Shown here piece after piece: positions 1 through 7,637 of a stretch of DNA of 45,282 bases. The notes beneath the pieces were generated by a model. It was not told the origin of the DNA. It made no database searches and was given only the letters and a program-made list of their open reading frames with translations. The stretch is from assembly GCA_024679535.1 (NCBI GenBank), contig JAIBDF010000006.1, positions 1 through 45,282 of the forward strand, read 5' to 3'. How positions within the stretch are numbered: the first letter of the stretch is position 1; every line of letters begins with the position of its first letter. Origin of the DNA: Chromatiales bacterium. GTDB taxonomy: Bacteria; Pseudomonadota; Gammaproteobacteria; Steroidobacterales; Woeseiaceae. A program made the translations under genes and the position numbers.

Positions 1-1
1 A

Positions 2-247
2 GCAAGGGATCGCGACATCATGGGGTCGATTCGCTACGAAGATCACCTCTGGATGGAAAAGGAAATCAAGTCGGTTGCCAATGTCACACACTGGGATCTT
101 GAGGCGTTTCTGCCAATCGCGGCGGCGATCCCATTGCGTGCTCAAGTGCAGCGATATGATCTGGAGCAGGCGAATGAAGCGCTGCTTGATCTGCGGTCAG
201 GGCATGTTCGGGGTGCCAAGGTTCTGCAAATATCGGCTGAGGATTGA
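2..247 (+). CDS. Zinc-dependent alcohol dehydrogenase, C-terminal fragment
   Basis: The frame is open to the left edge, so only the last 81 or so residues are seen and the start lies outside the window. The pattern SVANVTHWDLEAFLPIAAAI, then a YDLEQANEALLDLRSG stretch and RGAKVL, is typical of the C-terminus of single-domain zinc alcohol dehydrogenases of the medium-chain (MDR) superfamily, which oxidise primary alcohols with NAD. The zinc ligands and Rossmann motif would be upstream and cannot be checked. The next gene starts 63 bp later on the same strand. Family assignment is fairly firm; the substrate is unknown. Confidence 0.8.
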   Translation, partial: ARDRDIMGSIRYEDHLWMEKEIKSVANVTHWDLEAFLPIAAAIPLRAQVQRYDLEQANEALLDLRSGHVRGAKVLQISAED

Positions 248-310
248 ATCCTTTTTCACGGCCCGTGCATCTAAACCCGAAGATACTGAGACTCGAGGGA
301 GCAATCGCGC

Positions 311-2065
311 ATGCGCAAGCAACTAGGTATAGGCCTGCTGGCGGCCACATTCATGATGGGAACGGCGGCTGGTGAAGAGCCCAGCTGGGTAGAAAAGAGC
401 AACGAGCATGCGCAAATAGTGCTCGAGGTGATGTCGAAATTCAGCCCGGAAGGGGCAGGCAGAATGGGCATCGATGGCCTCGACGAACAGATTTCGGACC
501 TCGGCCCTGGCATCTATGAGCGGTCGCTCGAGGCGACCCGCGAAGTGCTGGCCGAACTGCGGAAACGCGAGGCCGCGGAAACGCACCCGAAAGTAAAGCA
601 GGACCTCGGTATTCTCGTGAAGGCGCTCGAAGACAATATTCAGACGTCGGAACTTGATCGCGCCAACATGCTGCCTTACTACACCGTCAGCCAGACTGTA
701 TTTTTCGGTGTGCGTGGCTTGATTGACGCTCAGATCCCACGCGAGCGGTATCCCGCTGCGGTCGCTCGTATCGAAAAATATGCGGGCCTTACCGAAGGTT
801 TCGAAGCGATTACCGAGCAGGCAAAGGCGCGCACAATGGAACGTTTCGATATTGACGGGTTGGTCGGCCCGTACAAGGGCGAAGTCGAACAGGATATCGA
901 ACGAGCCGAATCGTTCATTACGGGGATCGAAGGCCTCCTTGCCGGTACCGACCTGCAGGGCTGGGAAGAGAGCTATGCGACGCTGGCCACGCAATTACGC
1001 GATTACAACGAATGGGTACTGGCGGAAGTCCTGCCGCGCGCCCGCACCGACTTTCGGCTGCCGGCTGCAGTGTACGAAGATGCCCTGCGTAACTGGGGCG
1101 TGGACGCGTCGCCGCATGACCTGATCGAACAGGCGACCAAGGGCTACATGGATATTCGCAATGAGATGGAGGCCCTGGCGCCACAAATCGCGGCTGAAAA
1201 AGGCTGGGATACTCGCGACTACCGGGAAATCATCGCAATGCTCAAGGAAGAGGGGCCCATTGACGGCGACAAACTTCTCGATCACTACCATGCCGTCTTG
1301 CGCGACATCGAAGAGATCATCGTTCGCGAAAAAATCATTACGCTACCCGAGCGCGATGCGGGCATTCGCATCGCAACTGAAGCGGAAACGGCAGCGCAAC
1401 CAGCGCCACACCTTGAGATTCCGCGCATGATTGGCAACACCGGCGAGTACCCGTCTTTTATCATTCCGCTACTCGGCAAGAACGATGACGGCAGCTGGGT
1501 GCAGACGGACGATACGTACGCCGCTGGCGCATGGACGCTGACGGCTCATGAAGCGCGTCCCGGGCACGAAATGCAGTTTTCCAGCGTGTTGGAATCCGGT
1601 GTTTCGATTACGCGTGCCTTGTTCGCGTTTAACAGCGCCAACGTTGAGGGCTGGGGACTTTATGCGGAAGCGATAATGCGCCCATACCTGCCGCTTGAAG
1701 CACAGATGATCAGCCTCCAATACCGACTCATGCGAGCGGCACGCATGTTCCTCGACCCAATGCTCAACCTGGGCCTGATTACGCCCGAAGAAGCGAAAGA
1801 CCTGATCATGAAAGATGTCGCAATTGGTGAGTCCTGGGCACAGAACGAAGTCGAGCGTTACACCTATCGGATACCTGGCCAGGCCACGGCATATTATTAC
1901 GGCTACAACAAGATGCAGGCCCTGCGGGCGCAGACCGAGCTGAAGCTGCGTGACGCGTTCGACCAGCAGGCATTCCATGACTTCGTATTGGCGCAGGGTT
2001 TGTTGCCGCCGGATATCCTCAAGGATGCGGTCATGAGCGAGTTCGTGCCGAGCCAGCTGAACTGA
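311..2065 (+). CDS. Exported DUF885 family protein (putative metallopeptidase-like)
   Basis: A 584-residue protein with an N-terminal signal peptide (MRKQ, then a short hydrophobic run ending near TAAGEE). A GAGGGA ribosome binding site lies 10 bp before the ATG. The core carries the DUF885 signatures HEARPGHEMQ (about residues 413-422) and EGWGLYAE (about 446-453). The two histidines and the glutamates recall a zinc-peptidase active site. DUF885 proteins are common, often multi-copy, exported proteins in marine Gammaproteobacteria. Their reaction is mostly untested, so peptidase activity is inference. The length is normal for the family and the gene looks intact. It is followed after 39 bp by the Cys-rich gene on the same strand. 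Confidence 0.85.
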   Translation: MRKQLGIGLLAATFMMGTAAGEEPSWVEKSNEHAQIVLEVMSKFSPEGAGRMGIDGLDEQISDLGPGIYERSLEATREVLAELRKREAAETHPKVKQDLGILVKALEDNIQTSELDRANMLPYYTVSQTVFFGVRGLIDAQIPRERYPAAVARIEKYAGLTEGFEAITEQAKARTMERFDIDGLVGPYKGEVEQDIERAESFITGIEGLLAGTDLQGWEESYATLATQLRDYNEWVLAEVLPRARTDFRLPAAVYEDALRNWGVDASPHDLIEQATKGYMDIRNEMEALAPQIAAEKGWDTRDYREIIAMLKEEGPIDGDKLLDHYHAVLRDIEEIIVREKIITLPERDAGIRIATEAETAAQPAPHLEIPRMIGNTGEYPSFIIPLLGKNDDGSWVQTDDTYAAGAWTLTAHEARPGHEMQFSSVLESGVSITRALFAFNSANVEGWGLYAEAIMRPYLPLEAQMISLQYRLMRAARMFLDPMLNLGLITPEEAKDLIMKDVAIGESWAQNEVERYTYRIPGQATAYYYGYNKMQALRAQTELKLRDAFDQQAFHDFVLAQGLLPPDILKDAVMSEFVPSQLN

Positions 2066-2076
2066 GGCGTTATACT

Positions 2077-2104
2077 GCGAGCTTCCTGAAAACCGGGAGC
2101 TCGC
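2077..2104 (+). promoter_or_regulatory. Hairpin that sequesters the ribosome binding site of the Cys-rich gene
   Basis: GCGAGCTTCC (2077-2086) pairs with GGGAGCTCGC (2095-2104) over ten positions with one G-U wobble and an 8-nt loop. The right arm contains the likely Shine-Dalgarno GGGAG (2095-2099) and ends directly against the ATG at 2105. A TATACT hexamer at 2071-2076 could be a -10 box, but no clear -35 is seen. There is no T-run, so an intrinsic terminator for the upstream gene is unlikely. Translational control is inference. Confidence 0.45.
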
Positions 2105-2410
2105 ATGTCTCACAACCTGGTCTGTTTACGTTGCGGCGCAGCTTTGTCTGCGCTGTCATTGCCGTTATCGCGCCGCGATCAATGTCCGGATTGTAGCGCG
2201 GATCTGCATGTATGCAGAATGTGTGTTTACTTTGATAAATCCGTTCCGCGGCAATGCCGCGAAGATGGCGCTGAGGATGTGACGGACAAGGACCGGCCAA
2301 ATTTCTGTGACTGGTTCAAGCCCTCCGATAAGGCGTTCAACCCGTCGGCAAACGCCGATGCGGTGGCAGCCAAGGACGCCCTGGCGGCGCTGTTCGGCGA
2401 TGACAGTTAA
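2105..2410 (+). CDS. Small cysteine-rich protein, putative zinc ribbon
   Basis: A 101-residue soluble protein with eight cysteines: CLRC near the N-terminus, CPDC, CRMC, and two later single cysteines (QC and FC) before an acidic, Ala-rich tail. Three CxxC pairs suggest a zinc ribbon or a treble-clef-like metal site. No enzymatic motif is visible and I cannot name the family. It opens a run of five same-strand genes and its stop overlaps the start of the dehydrogenase gene by 11 bp, so the two are probably translationally coupled. Its start codon abuts a strong hairpin that hides the ribosome binding site. Confidence 0.75.
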   Translation: MSHNLVCLRCGAALSALSLPLSRRDQCPDCSADLHVCRMCVYFDKSVPRQCREDGAEDVTDKDRPNFCDWFKPSDKAFNPSANADAVAAKDALAALFGDDS

Positions 2411-3434
2411 TCGCCGCCACTTCCTGCACGCTGCGGGTGCCGGACTGCTCCTGCCTCAGCTGTCTGCATGCAGCGATATTGAAAAGCTACCGGCATCGGA
2501 CGTGCCGACCAGCGTATTTAACGCCGACTCGACGGCAGAGGATGTCACGTCGGGTCTCGATCTGCGGGGCAAGCTCGCAGTGGTGACCGGATGCACGGCT
2601 GGTATTGGTTTTGAGACCATGCGGGTCCTGGCCATGCGCGGTGCGTTTGTCGTCGGCACCAGTCGCTCAATTGACCGGGCCAAAGAGGCTTGCAGCCAGG
2701 TCAATGGCCTCACAATGCCGGTGCGTCTGGATCTGGGCGACTTTGACATCGTCGCTCAGTGTGCCGATGTCATCCGTACTCTGCAGCAACCGATCGATAT
2801 GTTGATATGCAACGCCGGTTACCGGGGTGGTGGCAATGAACGGCAGCTTATCAACGGCATCGAGAAGCATTTCGTAATCAATCATCTCGGCCACTTCATA
2901 CTCGTCAATCGCCTCATGGATCGCCTGTACCGCTCTTCGCAGGGACGAATCGTCACCGTATCCAGTCGTGCGGCTTACCGCGATGCGCCGGAGGAGGGCA
3001 TTCTGTTCGACGACCTTGGAATGGCAAAAACCTACCGCGACGCGCTGGCGTACGGGCATTCGAAGCTCGCCAATGCGCTGTTCTCACTGCAGCTTGGGCA
3101 GTTGCTGCGCGGCACCCGGATAACGAGCAATGCGCTGCACCCTGGCGTCATCAAGACAGAACTGGACAGAAATCTCAGTGCGGTGTCGCGGTTTGCCTGG
3201 GGCGCGTACGTCAAGTTCAGCGGGAAGACCATCGAGGAGGGCGCTGCGACGACCTGCCATGTCGCGACCAGCGAGGATCTTGGCAATATCAGCGGTCGTT
3301 ACTTTGAAGACTGCAATGCCTTTACAATAAAGGGCAAAGGGCACATGCAGAATTTGGCCATGGCGGAAAAACTGGTGCAGACATCAATTGACCTGACGGC
3401 CGACTGGCTGGTCGAATTCAAAGAGTCGAAGTGA
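2400..3434 (+). CDS. Short-chain dehydrogenase/reductase with Tat signal and lipobox
   Basis: The 344-residue product starts MTVNRRHFLHAAGAG, a twin-arginine motif, followed by a hydrophobic stretch and a lipobox-like LSAC (Cys24). The SDR core follows: TGCTAGIG dinucleotide-binding motif (63-70), CNAG, a VSS catalytic serine segment, and Tyr218-Gly-His-Ser-Lys222 as the YxxxK pair. It resembles the retinol-dehydrogenase/WW-oxidoreductase-like branch. I chose the ATG at 2400 because the Tat motif begins there; a longer in-frame start at 2307 would lie inside the upstream gene. An exported, possibly membrane-anchored SDR is unusual because these enzymes use NAD(P)(H). Substrate unknown. It ends one base before queC. 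Confidence 0.85.
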   Translation: MTVNRRHFLHAAGAGLLLPQLSACSDIEKLPASDVPTSVFNADSTAEDVTSGLDLRGKLAVVTGCTAGIGFETMRVLAMRGAFVVGTSRSIDRAKEACSQVNGLTMPVRLDLGDFDIVAQCADVIRTLQQPIDMLICNAGYRGGGNERQLINGIEKHFVINHLGHFILVNRLMDRLYRSSQGRIVTVSSRAAYRDAPEEGILFDDLGMAKTYRDALAYGHSKLANALFSLQLGQLLRGTRITSNALHPGVIKTELDRNLSAVSRFAWGAYVKFSGKTIEEGAATTCHVATSEDLGNISGRYFEDCNAFTIKGKGHMQNLAMAEKLVQTSIDLTADWLVEFKESK

Positions 3435-3435
3435 C

Positions 3436-4104
3436 ATGGAGAAAGCACTCATAGTCCTGTCCGGCGGTCAGGATTCGACGACCTGCCTGTATTGGGCAAT
3501 CGACCGTTTTGGCGCCGAGGCTCTTACTTCGGTCACGTTTGACTATGGCCAGCGTCATCGCGTCGAACTTGAATGCGCGACAGCGGTTGCCGATTTCGCC
3601 GGGATTGGAAACACCTGCTTGCCGATTGACACCTTTGGGGCCTTGGGCGGCGATGCGCTGACGGACTCGAATATCGATATTGAAGACGGAACAGACGCGG
3701 CGACGGGGCTGCCGAATACCTTTGTACCCGGCCGCAATCTGATCTTCCTGACCTATGCGGCGGCGTACGCTTACCAGCGCAACATTGAGCACCTGGTGAC
3801 AGGTGTGGCGCAAACCGATTACAGCGGCTATCCGGACTGCAGAGAGGCCACAATCTCGGCATTGCAGCGGACCCTGCGCCTTGGGATGGAAAGCGATGTC
3901 ACGATCCATACACCATTGATGCACCTGTCGAAAAAAGAGACGGTAATGCTCGCACGCGATCTGGGCGCATTGCCGGCCATGGCGCTCACCCACACCTGCT
4001 ATGAGGGCAAACGTCCTCCTTGCGGCCGCTGCGCGGCTTGCGAGCTGCGCGCCAAAGGCTTTGCCGAGGCTGAAATTGACGACCCGCTGACGGCCCCCCA
4101 ATGA
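3436..4104 (+). CDS. queC: 7-cyano-7-deazaguanine synthase QueC
   Basis: QueC converts 7-carboxy-7-deazaguanine to preQ0 using ammonia and ATP, in the cytosolic pathway to queuosine in tRNA. The protein has 222 residues. The PP-loop ATP site SGGQDSTT is at 9-16. The C-terminal zinc site is Cys188, Cys196, Cys199 and Cys202 in CYEGKRPPCGRCAAC. Length and motifs match the family fully. It overlaps queE by four bases (ATGA), so the two consecutive pathway enzymes are coupled. In many Gammaproteobacteria queE and queC sit at the end of the tol-pal operon; here they are more than 30 kb away from it. Confidence 0.97.
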   Translation: MEKALIVLSGGQDSTTCLYWAIDRFGAEALTSVTFDYGQRHRVELECATAVADFAGIGNTCLPIDTFGALGGDALTDSNIDIEDGTDAATGLPNTFVPGRNLIFLTYAAAYAYQRNIEHLVTGVAQTDYSGYPDCREATISALQRTLRLGMESDVTIHTPLMHLSKKETVMLARDLGALPAMALTHTCYEGKRPPCGRCAACELRAKGFAEAEIDDPLTAPQ

Positions 4105-4745
4105 CCTATTCGGTCCGGGAAATCTATTACACCCTCCAGGGAGAGGGGGCGCAGACAGGGCGTCCCGCGGTCTTCCTGCGCTTTGCGGGGTGCAATCTCT
4201 GGTCTGGCCGTGAAGAACACAGGGCGAGTGCCGTATGTCGTTTCTGCGATACCGAGTTCGTGGGAACAGACGGTCCTGGTGGGGGCAAGTTTGAGACTGC
4301 AGCTGAGTTAGCCGTCGCCGTGCGGAGCGCCTGGCCTGCCAATACGTCAATCGACAGGCCCTATGTAGTATGCACTGGTGGGGAGCCGCTGCTGCAACTC
4401 GATGCCAGCCTGATTGAAGCGCTGCACGCGGCGGGCTTCGAGGTCGGTGTGGAAAGCAACGGGACGGTCGCGGCCCCGAGGGGGATCGACTGGCTGTGTA
4501 TCAGCCCAAAAGGGACAGCGCCTGTAGTGCAGACATCGGGGCATGAATTGAAACTGGTCTACCCGCAGGCAGAAGACGACGTGCAACCAGAGCGCTTTGC
4601 CGAACTGCAGTTCCAGCACTTTTTTCTGCAGCCGCTGGACAGTCCGGAGCGGGATGCAAACACCCGGCTTGCGGTGGAGTATTGCCTTGCCCACCCACAA
4701 TGGAGGTTAAGTATGCAGACGCACAAAGTCCTGGGGATCGACTGA
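4101..4745 (+). CDS. queE: 7-carboxy-7-deazaguanine synthase QueE (radical SAM)
   Basis: QueE is a radical SAM enzyme that contracts the ring of 6-carboxy-tetrahydropterin to 7-carboxy-7-deazaguanine, one step before QueC. The protein has 214 residues. The [4Fe-4S]-binding cysteines are Cys31, Cys46 and Cys49, giving CX14CX2C instead of the canonical CX3CX2C. That expanded cluster loop is known in a proteobacterial subset of QueE. A GGEPLLQ motif, as expected for SAM binding, follows. The ATG overlaps the queC stop. Residues and length match the family. Confidence 0.95.
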   Translation: MTYSVREIYYTLQGEGAQTGRPAVFLRFAGCNLWSGREEHRASAVCRFCDTEFVGTDGPGGGKFETAAELAVAVRSAWPANTSIDRPYVVCTGGEPLLQLDASLIEALHAAGFEVGVESNGTVAAPRGIDWLCISPKGTAPVVQTSGHELKLVYPQAEDDVQPERFAELQFQHFFLQPLDSPERDANTRLAVEYCLAHPQWRLSMQTHKVLGID

Positions 4746-4747
4746 GG

Positions 4748-5116
4748 ATGAATCATCGTATTGGTCGCAGCCTGTTTGCACTGGGTATCGGTCTGATCGT
4801 GGCCACCCTGGCGTTTCAGTGGATAACTGATCCTGAACCACGGGCCCGGCGCCAGGCTGAGGAACAGGCCGTGCAGGCGTCGCGCGTGCTGCTTCGGGAG
4901 GCAGTGGGACAGGAGAACATTGAGATCGTCGACCCGCTGTCTCCCAATCGCAAGGTCGGCAAGGTCTACGTGTACGCCGAAACGCCGGGTTGGGCGGTTT
5001 CCGGCCACTACCGTCGCAGCGAAGATGGTCGCTGGCACCCCTACCTCATGCATCTGACGGAAACTCTGGAAATGCACGCGCTGAAAGCGGACGACGCGGC
5101 GCTCGATCTCAAATAA
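4748..5116 (+). CDS. Small single-pass membrane protein of unknown function
   Basis: A 122-residue protein starting two bases after the queE stop. The N-terminus MNHRIGRSLFALGIGLIVAT is a membrane anchor (about residues 8-26). It is followed by a charged, probably periplasmic domain with GWAVSGHYRRSEDGRWHPYLM. No family is recognised. An in-frame start 66 bp upstream lies inside queE and would spoil the anchor, so I prefer 4748. The spacing suggests it is the last gene of the queC-queE transcript. Its last bases overlap a convergent 40-residue ORF. Confidence 0.65.
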   Translation: MNHRIGRSLFALGIGLIVATLAFQWITDPEPRARRQAEEQAVQASRVLLREAVGQENIEIVDPLSPNRKVGKVYVYAETPGWAVSGHYRRSEDGRWHPYLMHLTETLEMHALKADDAALDLK

Positions 5117-5231
5117 GAAACGTTGCGACCCAGCCGATAGCGACGCACAGGCTGGCTGCGTAACCCAGGCCCAACAGGATTGTCGTCGGATCTATATCGA
5201 GGTTTTCGCGGTTATTTTCGTCGTAAGTCAT
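5109..5231 (-). CDS. Putative 40-residue single-TM small protein
   Basis: Reading the minus strand from the ATG at 5231 gives MTYDENNRENLDIDPTTILL, then GLGYAASLCVAIGWVATFLI and TGA at 5109-5111. The first 16 residues are polar and acidic, the rest one continuous hydrophobic helix of about 23 residues. GAGG lies three bases before the ATG and AAGAGA further up. The ORF fills an otherwise empty 190-bp stretch and overlaps the convergent upstream-strand gene by eight bases. The organised polar-then-hydrophobic composition argues for a real small membrane protein, but there is no homology evidence. Confidence 0.5.
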   Translation of the reverse strand: MTYDENNRENLDIDPTTILLGLGYAASLCVAIGWVATFLI

Positions 5232-5286
5232 GGCCTCAATCTCTTGCTCGTGGTGTGAGACTGAAGCTTGGCGTATCGCCCGGTCA

Positions 5287-5309
5287 GGATCATGACCAAG
5301 CCGTGATCC
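5287..5309 (-). terminator. Short hairpin after the six-helix membrane protein gene
   Basis: GGATCA (5287-5292) and TGATCC (5304-5309) form a 6-bp stem with an 11-nt loop, directly after the minus-strand stop codon at 5310-5312. No T-run follows on the minus strand, so it is at best a weak or Rho-assisted terminator or a 3'-end protector. Confidence 0.25.
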
Positions 5310-6200
5310 TTACCTGACTATTTCCTGATGGGCAGCGCGCGATGCTTTTTCTTCTTCCCGCCACTCGAATACGTTGAGTTCGATGAACACGAAAGCCACG
5401 AGCCACAGGAAGGCATCCCAGAAATCCACAAAGTCGCCTTTGAAGCCCCAGTAGATCGCGGCGACCAGCAGCGCGGAGTAGAGCGCGAACTTGATGCCGT
5501 TGCTGGCCCTGAGCGCCAGGCCCTCATAGCGATTGTGCTCCTGGAGTCGCACGTCGATTTCGAGCACGACAACGACCAGCAGCCAGACAGCAGCATTAAT
5601 GACGTCCACCCAGGCAAGTCTGACAATCTCGATATGACCGGCTGCGTCCACGACTGCCGGCATATCTCTAAACTGTACAAATGCGCTCGCATTTGACCAG
5701 TTGCCGCAATTCTCAGCGGCGATCGGCCAGTACTCGTCCAATGTCGCCGCCCAGGACCATTCACCCGGCAACAGGGCACACAGGTCGGTCACCCCCGCCA
5801 GAGGTAAGACATCTCTGACAAAAGCGAGATTCTGCATGTAGCCATAAAAGGCGTAGATGATGAATACGTAGCAGATCGCCCGAAGGCTGTGCAATGTCCA
5901 GGTGACGGGCCTCGTAAATCGCTCGTCGTCCAGCACGTAGGTCTCGAGTTCGAACATGAGCAGGAGAACCACCCATGCAAAAGTATCGATAGTCGCCGAA
6001 TAAGCTTCGATTATGTCGAGGAGCGCGATGCCGTCAGGGAACTGCACCGCCGCAGCTGCCAACTCTTCATCAAAAAACAGATAAACGTTGAACGCGAGTA
6101 GCACGTAGACCGCGTATTTGAAGAGCTGGAACAGCCAGCTGCTGTTGACGTTCAAATTGCCATACCCCCTGAGGTCGGTCGATTCTATGCGGGGTGGCAA
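5310..6200 (-). CDS. Six-helix integral membrane protein, unknown function
   Basis: A 296-residue protein with about six hydrophobic helices (near residues 24-44, 72-90, 102-122, 200-217, 236-252 and 262-280). A polar loop between helices 3 and 4 contains two or three cysteines and many Trp and Asn residues and is probably periplasmic. The C-terminus is charged (EWREEEKASR). No transporter or channel signature is recognised. The first possible codon is TTG at 6200; another TTG lies at 6155, so the exact start is uncertain. It lies 34 bp downstream of fic on the same strand and could share its transcript. Confidence 0.7.
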   Translation of the reverse strand: MPPRIESTDLRGYGNLNVNSSWLFQLFKYAVYVLLAFNVYLFFDEELAAAAVQFPDGIALLDIIEAYSATIDTFAWVVLLLMFELETYVLDDERFTRPVTWTLHSLRAICYVFIIYAFYGYMQNLAFVRDVLPLAGVTDLCALLPGEWSWAATLDEYWPIAAENCGNWSNASAFVQFRDMPAVVDAAGHIEIVRLAWVDVINAAVWLLVVVVLEIDVRLQEHNRYEGLALRASNGIKFALYSALLVAAIYWGFKGDFVDFWDAFLWLVAFVFIELNVFEWREEEKASRAAHQEIVR

Positions 6201-6234
6201 CCATTGCCAAGCAAATTGGGTGGCCTGTCAGGTT

Positions 6235-7389
6235 TCAGACAAGCCCGGTGTTTTCATCCCGGCTGTCGGTTTCGACGCCGGCATAGTAGACCCAGACGTT
6301 TTCCTCGCCCGTTAACAATTCGATGTACTTCGGATGCACGAAGATCGTCTCGCGGCCTGATTTCACCTCTCTCAGCACACCGATTTCGCACAGTTGCTTG
6401 AGGTACACAGACGCCGTCTGACGCTTGGCTATGCCTGCGTCGACAATGTTGCCGATGCGGCAGTAGGGCTGCTTGAACAGCAGCTCAACGAGTTCCCAGG
6501 AGTACGTCTTGGGCAGTCGGCTCTGGACGAATTCTCCAGTGTGTTCCATGAGTTCGCGTATCGATTTGATCTTCTCGGTGGTCCATTTGCAGGTTTCCTC
6601 GACGCCGTCGAGGATATACATGATCCATGACGACCAGTCGTGCTCATGGGTGACCTGTTTCAGGAGCCGGTAATAGGGCGCCTTGTTCTGAATAATGTAG
6701 CGACTCAGGTACAGGATCGGCGAGTCCAGCAGGCCGTGCTCTACAAGGAACAGAATATTGAGAATACGGCCGGTTCGGCCGTTGCCGTCTACGAACGGGT
6801 GAATGGCCTCGAACTGGTAATGCTGCACCGCCATGCGAACGAGGGGGTCGATGTCCGTCGAGTCCTGCATGAAACTGGCCCAGTTATCGAGCTTCTCAAT
6901 AAGCAGCTGCTGACCGACCGGGGGCGTGTAGATCACCTCTCCGGTCATGCGGCTCTTGAGCGTAGTTCCAGAATCCGCTCTAATATCAAGTTCCAATCCC
7001 TTGATAGTACTACATATATGTATGGCCATATCGGTCGTCAACATGCCCCGCTTGACCATTTTCGCACCTTCGTAAAGGGCCGTACGGTAACGCAGGGCTT
7101 CCTTGGTCGCGGCATCGGCACGATCTTCTGCGATATCGGCGAATTCGAATAGTTTATCGGTGGTGGTCACGATGTTCTCGATTTCGGAACTGGCCCGAGC
7201 TTCGAGGAGTGGAAGCGCATTGACCAAAACCGCGGAATTCGGAATCAATTCGGCTGCCTGCTTGAGCTCTGCCAGGGCCACGCGGGCCTCGATACAGCGT
7301 TTTAATATCGGAGTCGACTCGATCTGATCGATAGGCGGCGGCAGGTCGGGGAGCTCGTTATAGGGTAAAGATGGATCAAAAACCGTCAT
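6235..7389 (-). CDS. Fic family protein (class II, AMPylase-like)
   Basis: Fic enzymes usually transfer AMP from ATP to hydroxyl side chains of target proteins. This 384-residue protein has the complete active-site motif HPFVDGNGRTGR (197-208). SSEIEN (67-72) fits the class II inhibitory-helix motif [S/T]xxxE[G/N], so it should be autoinhibited by its own N-terminal domain. The C-terminal part, near KRQTASVYLKQL, looks like a winged helix, as in the Shewanella Fic protein. I chose ATG 7389 because AGGGAG sits seven bases upstream; the longer ATG at 7413 has no ribosome binding site. An array of inverted-repeat sites lies just upstream. Targets are unknown. Confidence 0.92.
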   Translation of the reverse strand: MTVFDPSLPYNELPDLPPPIDQIESTPILKRCIEARVALAELKQAAELIPNSAVLVNALPLLEARASSEIENIVTTTDKLFEFADIAEDRADAATKEALRYRTALYEGAKMVKRGMLTTDMAIHICSTIKGLELDIRADSGTTLKSRMTGEVIYTPPVGQQLLIEKLDNWASFMQDSTDIDPLVRMAVQHYQFEAIHPFVDGNGRTGRILNILFLVEHGLLDSPILYLSRYIIQNKAPYYRLLKQVTHEHDWSSWIMYILDGVEETCKWTTEKIKSIRELMEHTGEFVQSRLPKTYSWELVELLFKQPYCRIGNIVDAGIAKRQTASVYLKQLCEIGVLREVKSGRETIFVHPKYIELLTGEENVWVYYAGVETDSRDENTGLV

Positions 7390-7429
7390 TTGGAAGCTCC
7401 CTGGATACTTCATAAATCGGTACGTGAAA

Positions 7430-7594
7430 TCGACATATCAGCGAAACGTGTCGAAAAAGAGCAAAAAAATCGACAGGTCTGCAGTATATGTCGATCTGAT
7501 CAAGCTTTTCGAGCGATATGTCGAAAATTGTGCATATTTTCGACAGGTTTGCAGTATAGGTCGATTGCATCGACAGGTTCGTGACCCAGTCGCC
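7430..7594. repeat. 70-bp tandem array of TCGACA-N13-TGTCGA sites (putative operators)
   Basis: Between the divergent fic and sugar dehydrogenase genes lie 25-bp sites with arms TCGACA and TGTCGA separated by 13 bp. They start at 7430 (perfect arms), 7470 (perfect arms), 7500 (right arm only), 7540 (one mismatch in the right arm) and 7570 (left arm only). The starts are spaced 40, 30, 40 and 30 bp apart. The block 7430-7499 aligns without gaps to 7500-7569, matching at about 44 of 70 positions by hand count, mostly in the arms. The layout suggests a multi-site operator made by tandem duplication. Confidence 0.65.
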
Positions 7595-7637
7595 ACTCTT
7601 GCTAAGCTGTGTCCTGGGTTGCTTGGAAGTCATGAAT

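Noticed and set aside
3418..4350. 310-codon minus-strand open frame
   Set aside because: It lies antisense to queC and queE, which have complete catalytic motifs; the composition is that of a shadow frame.
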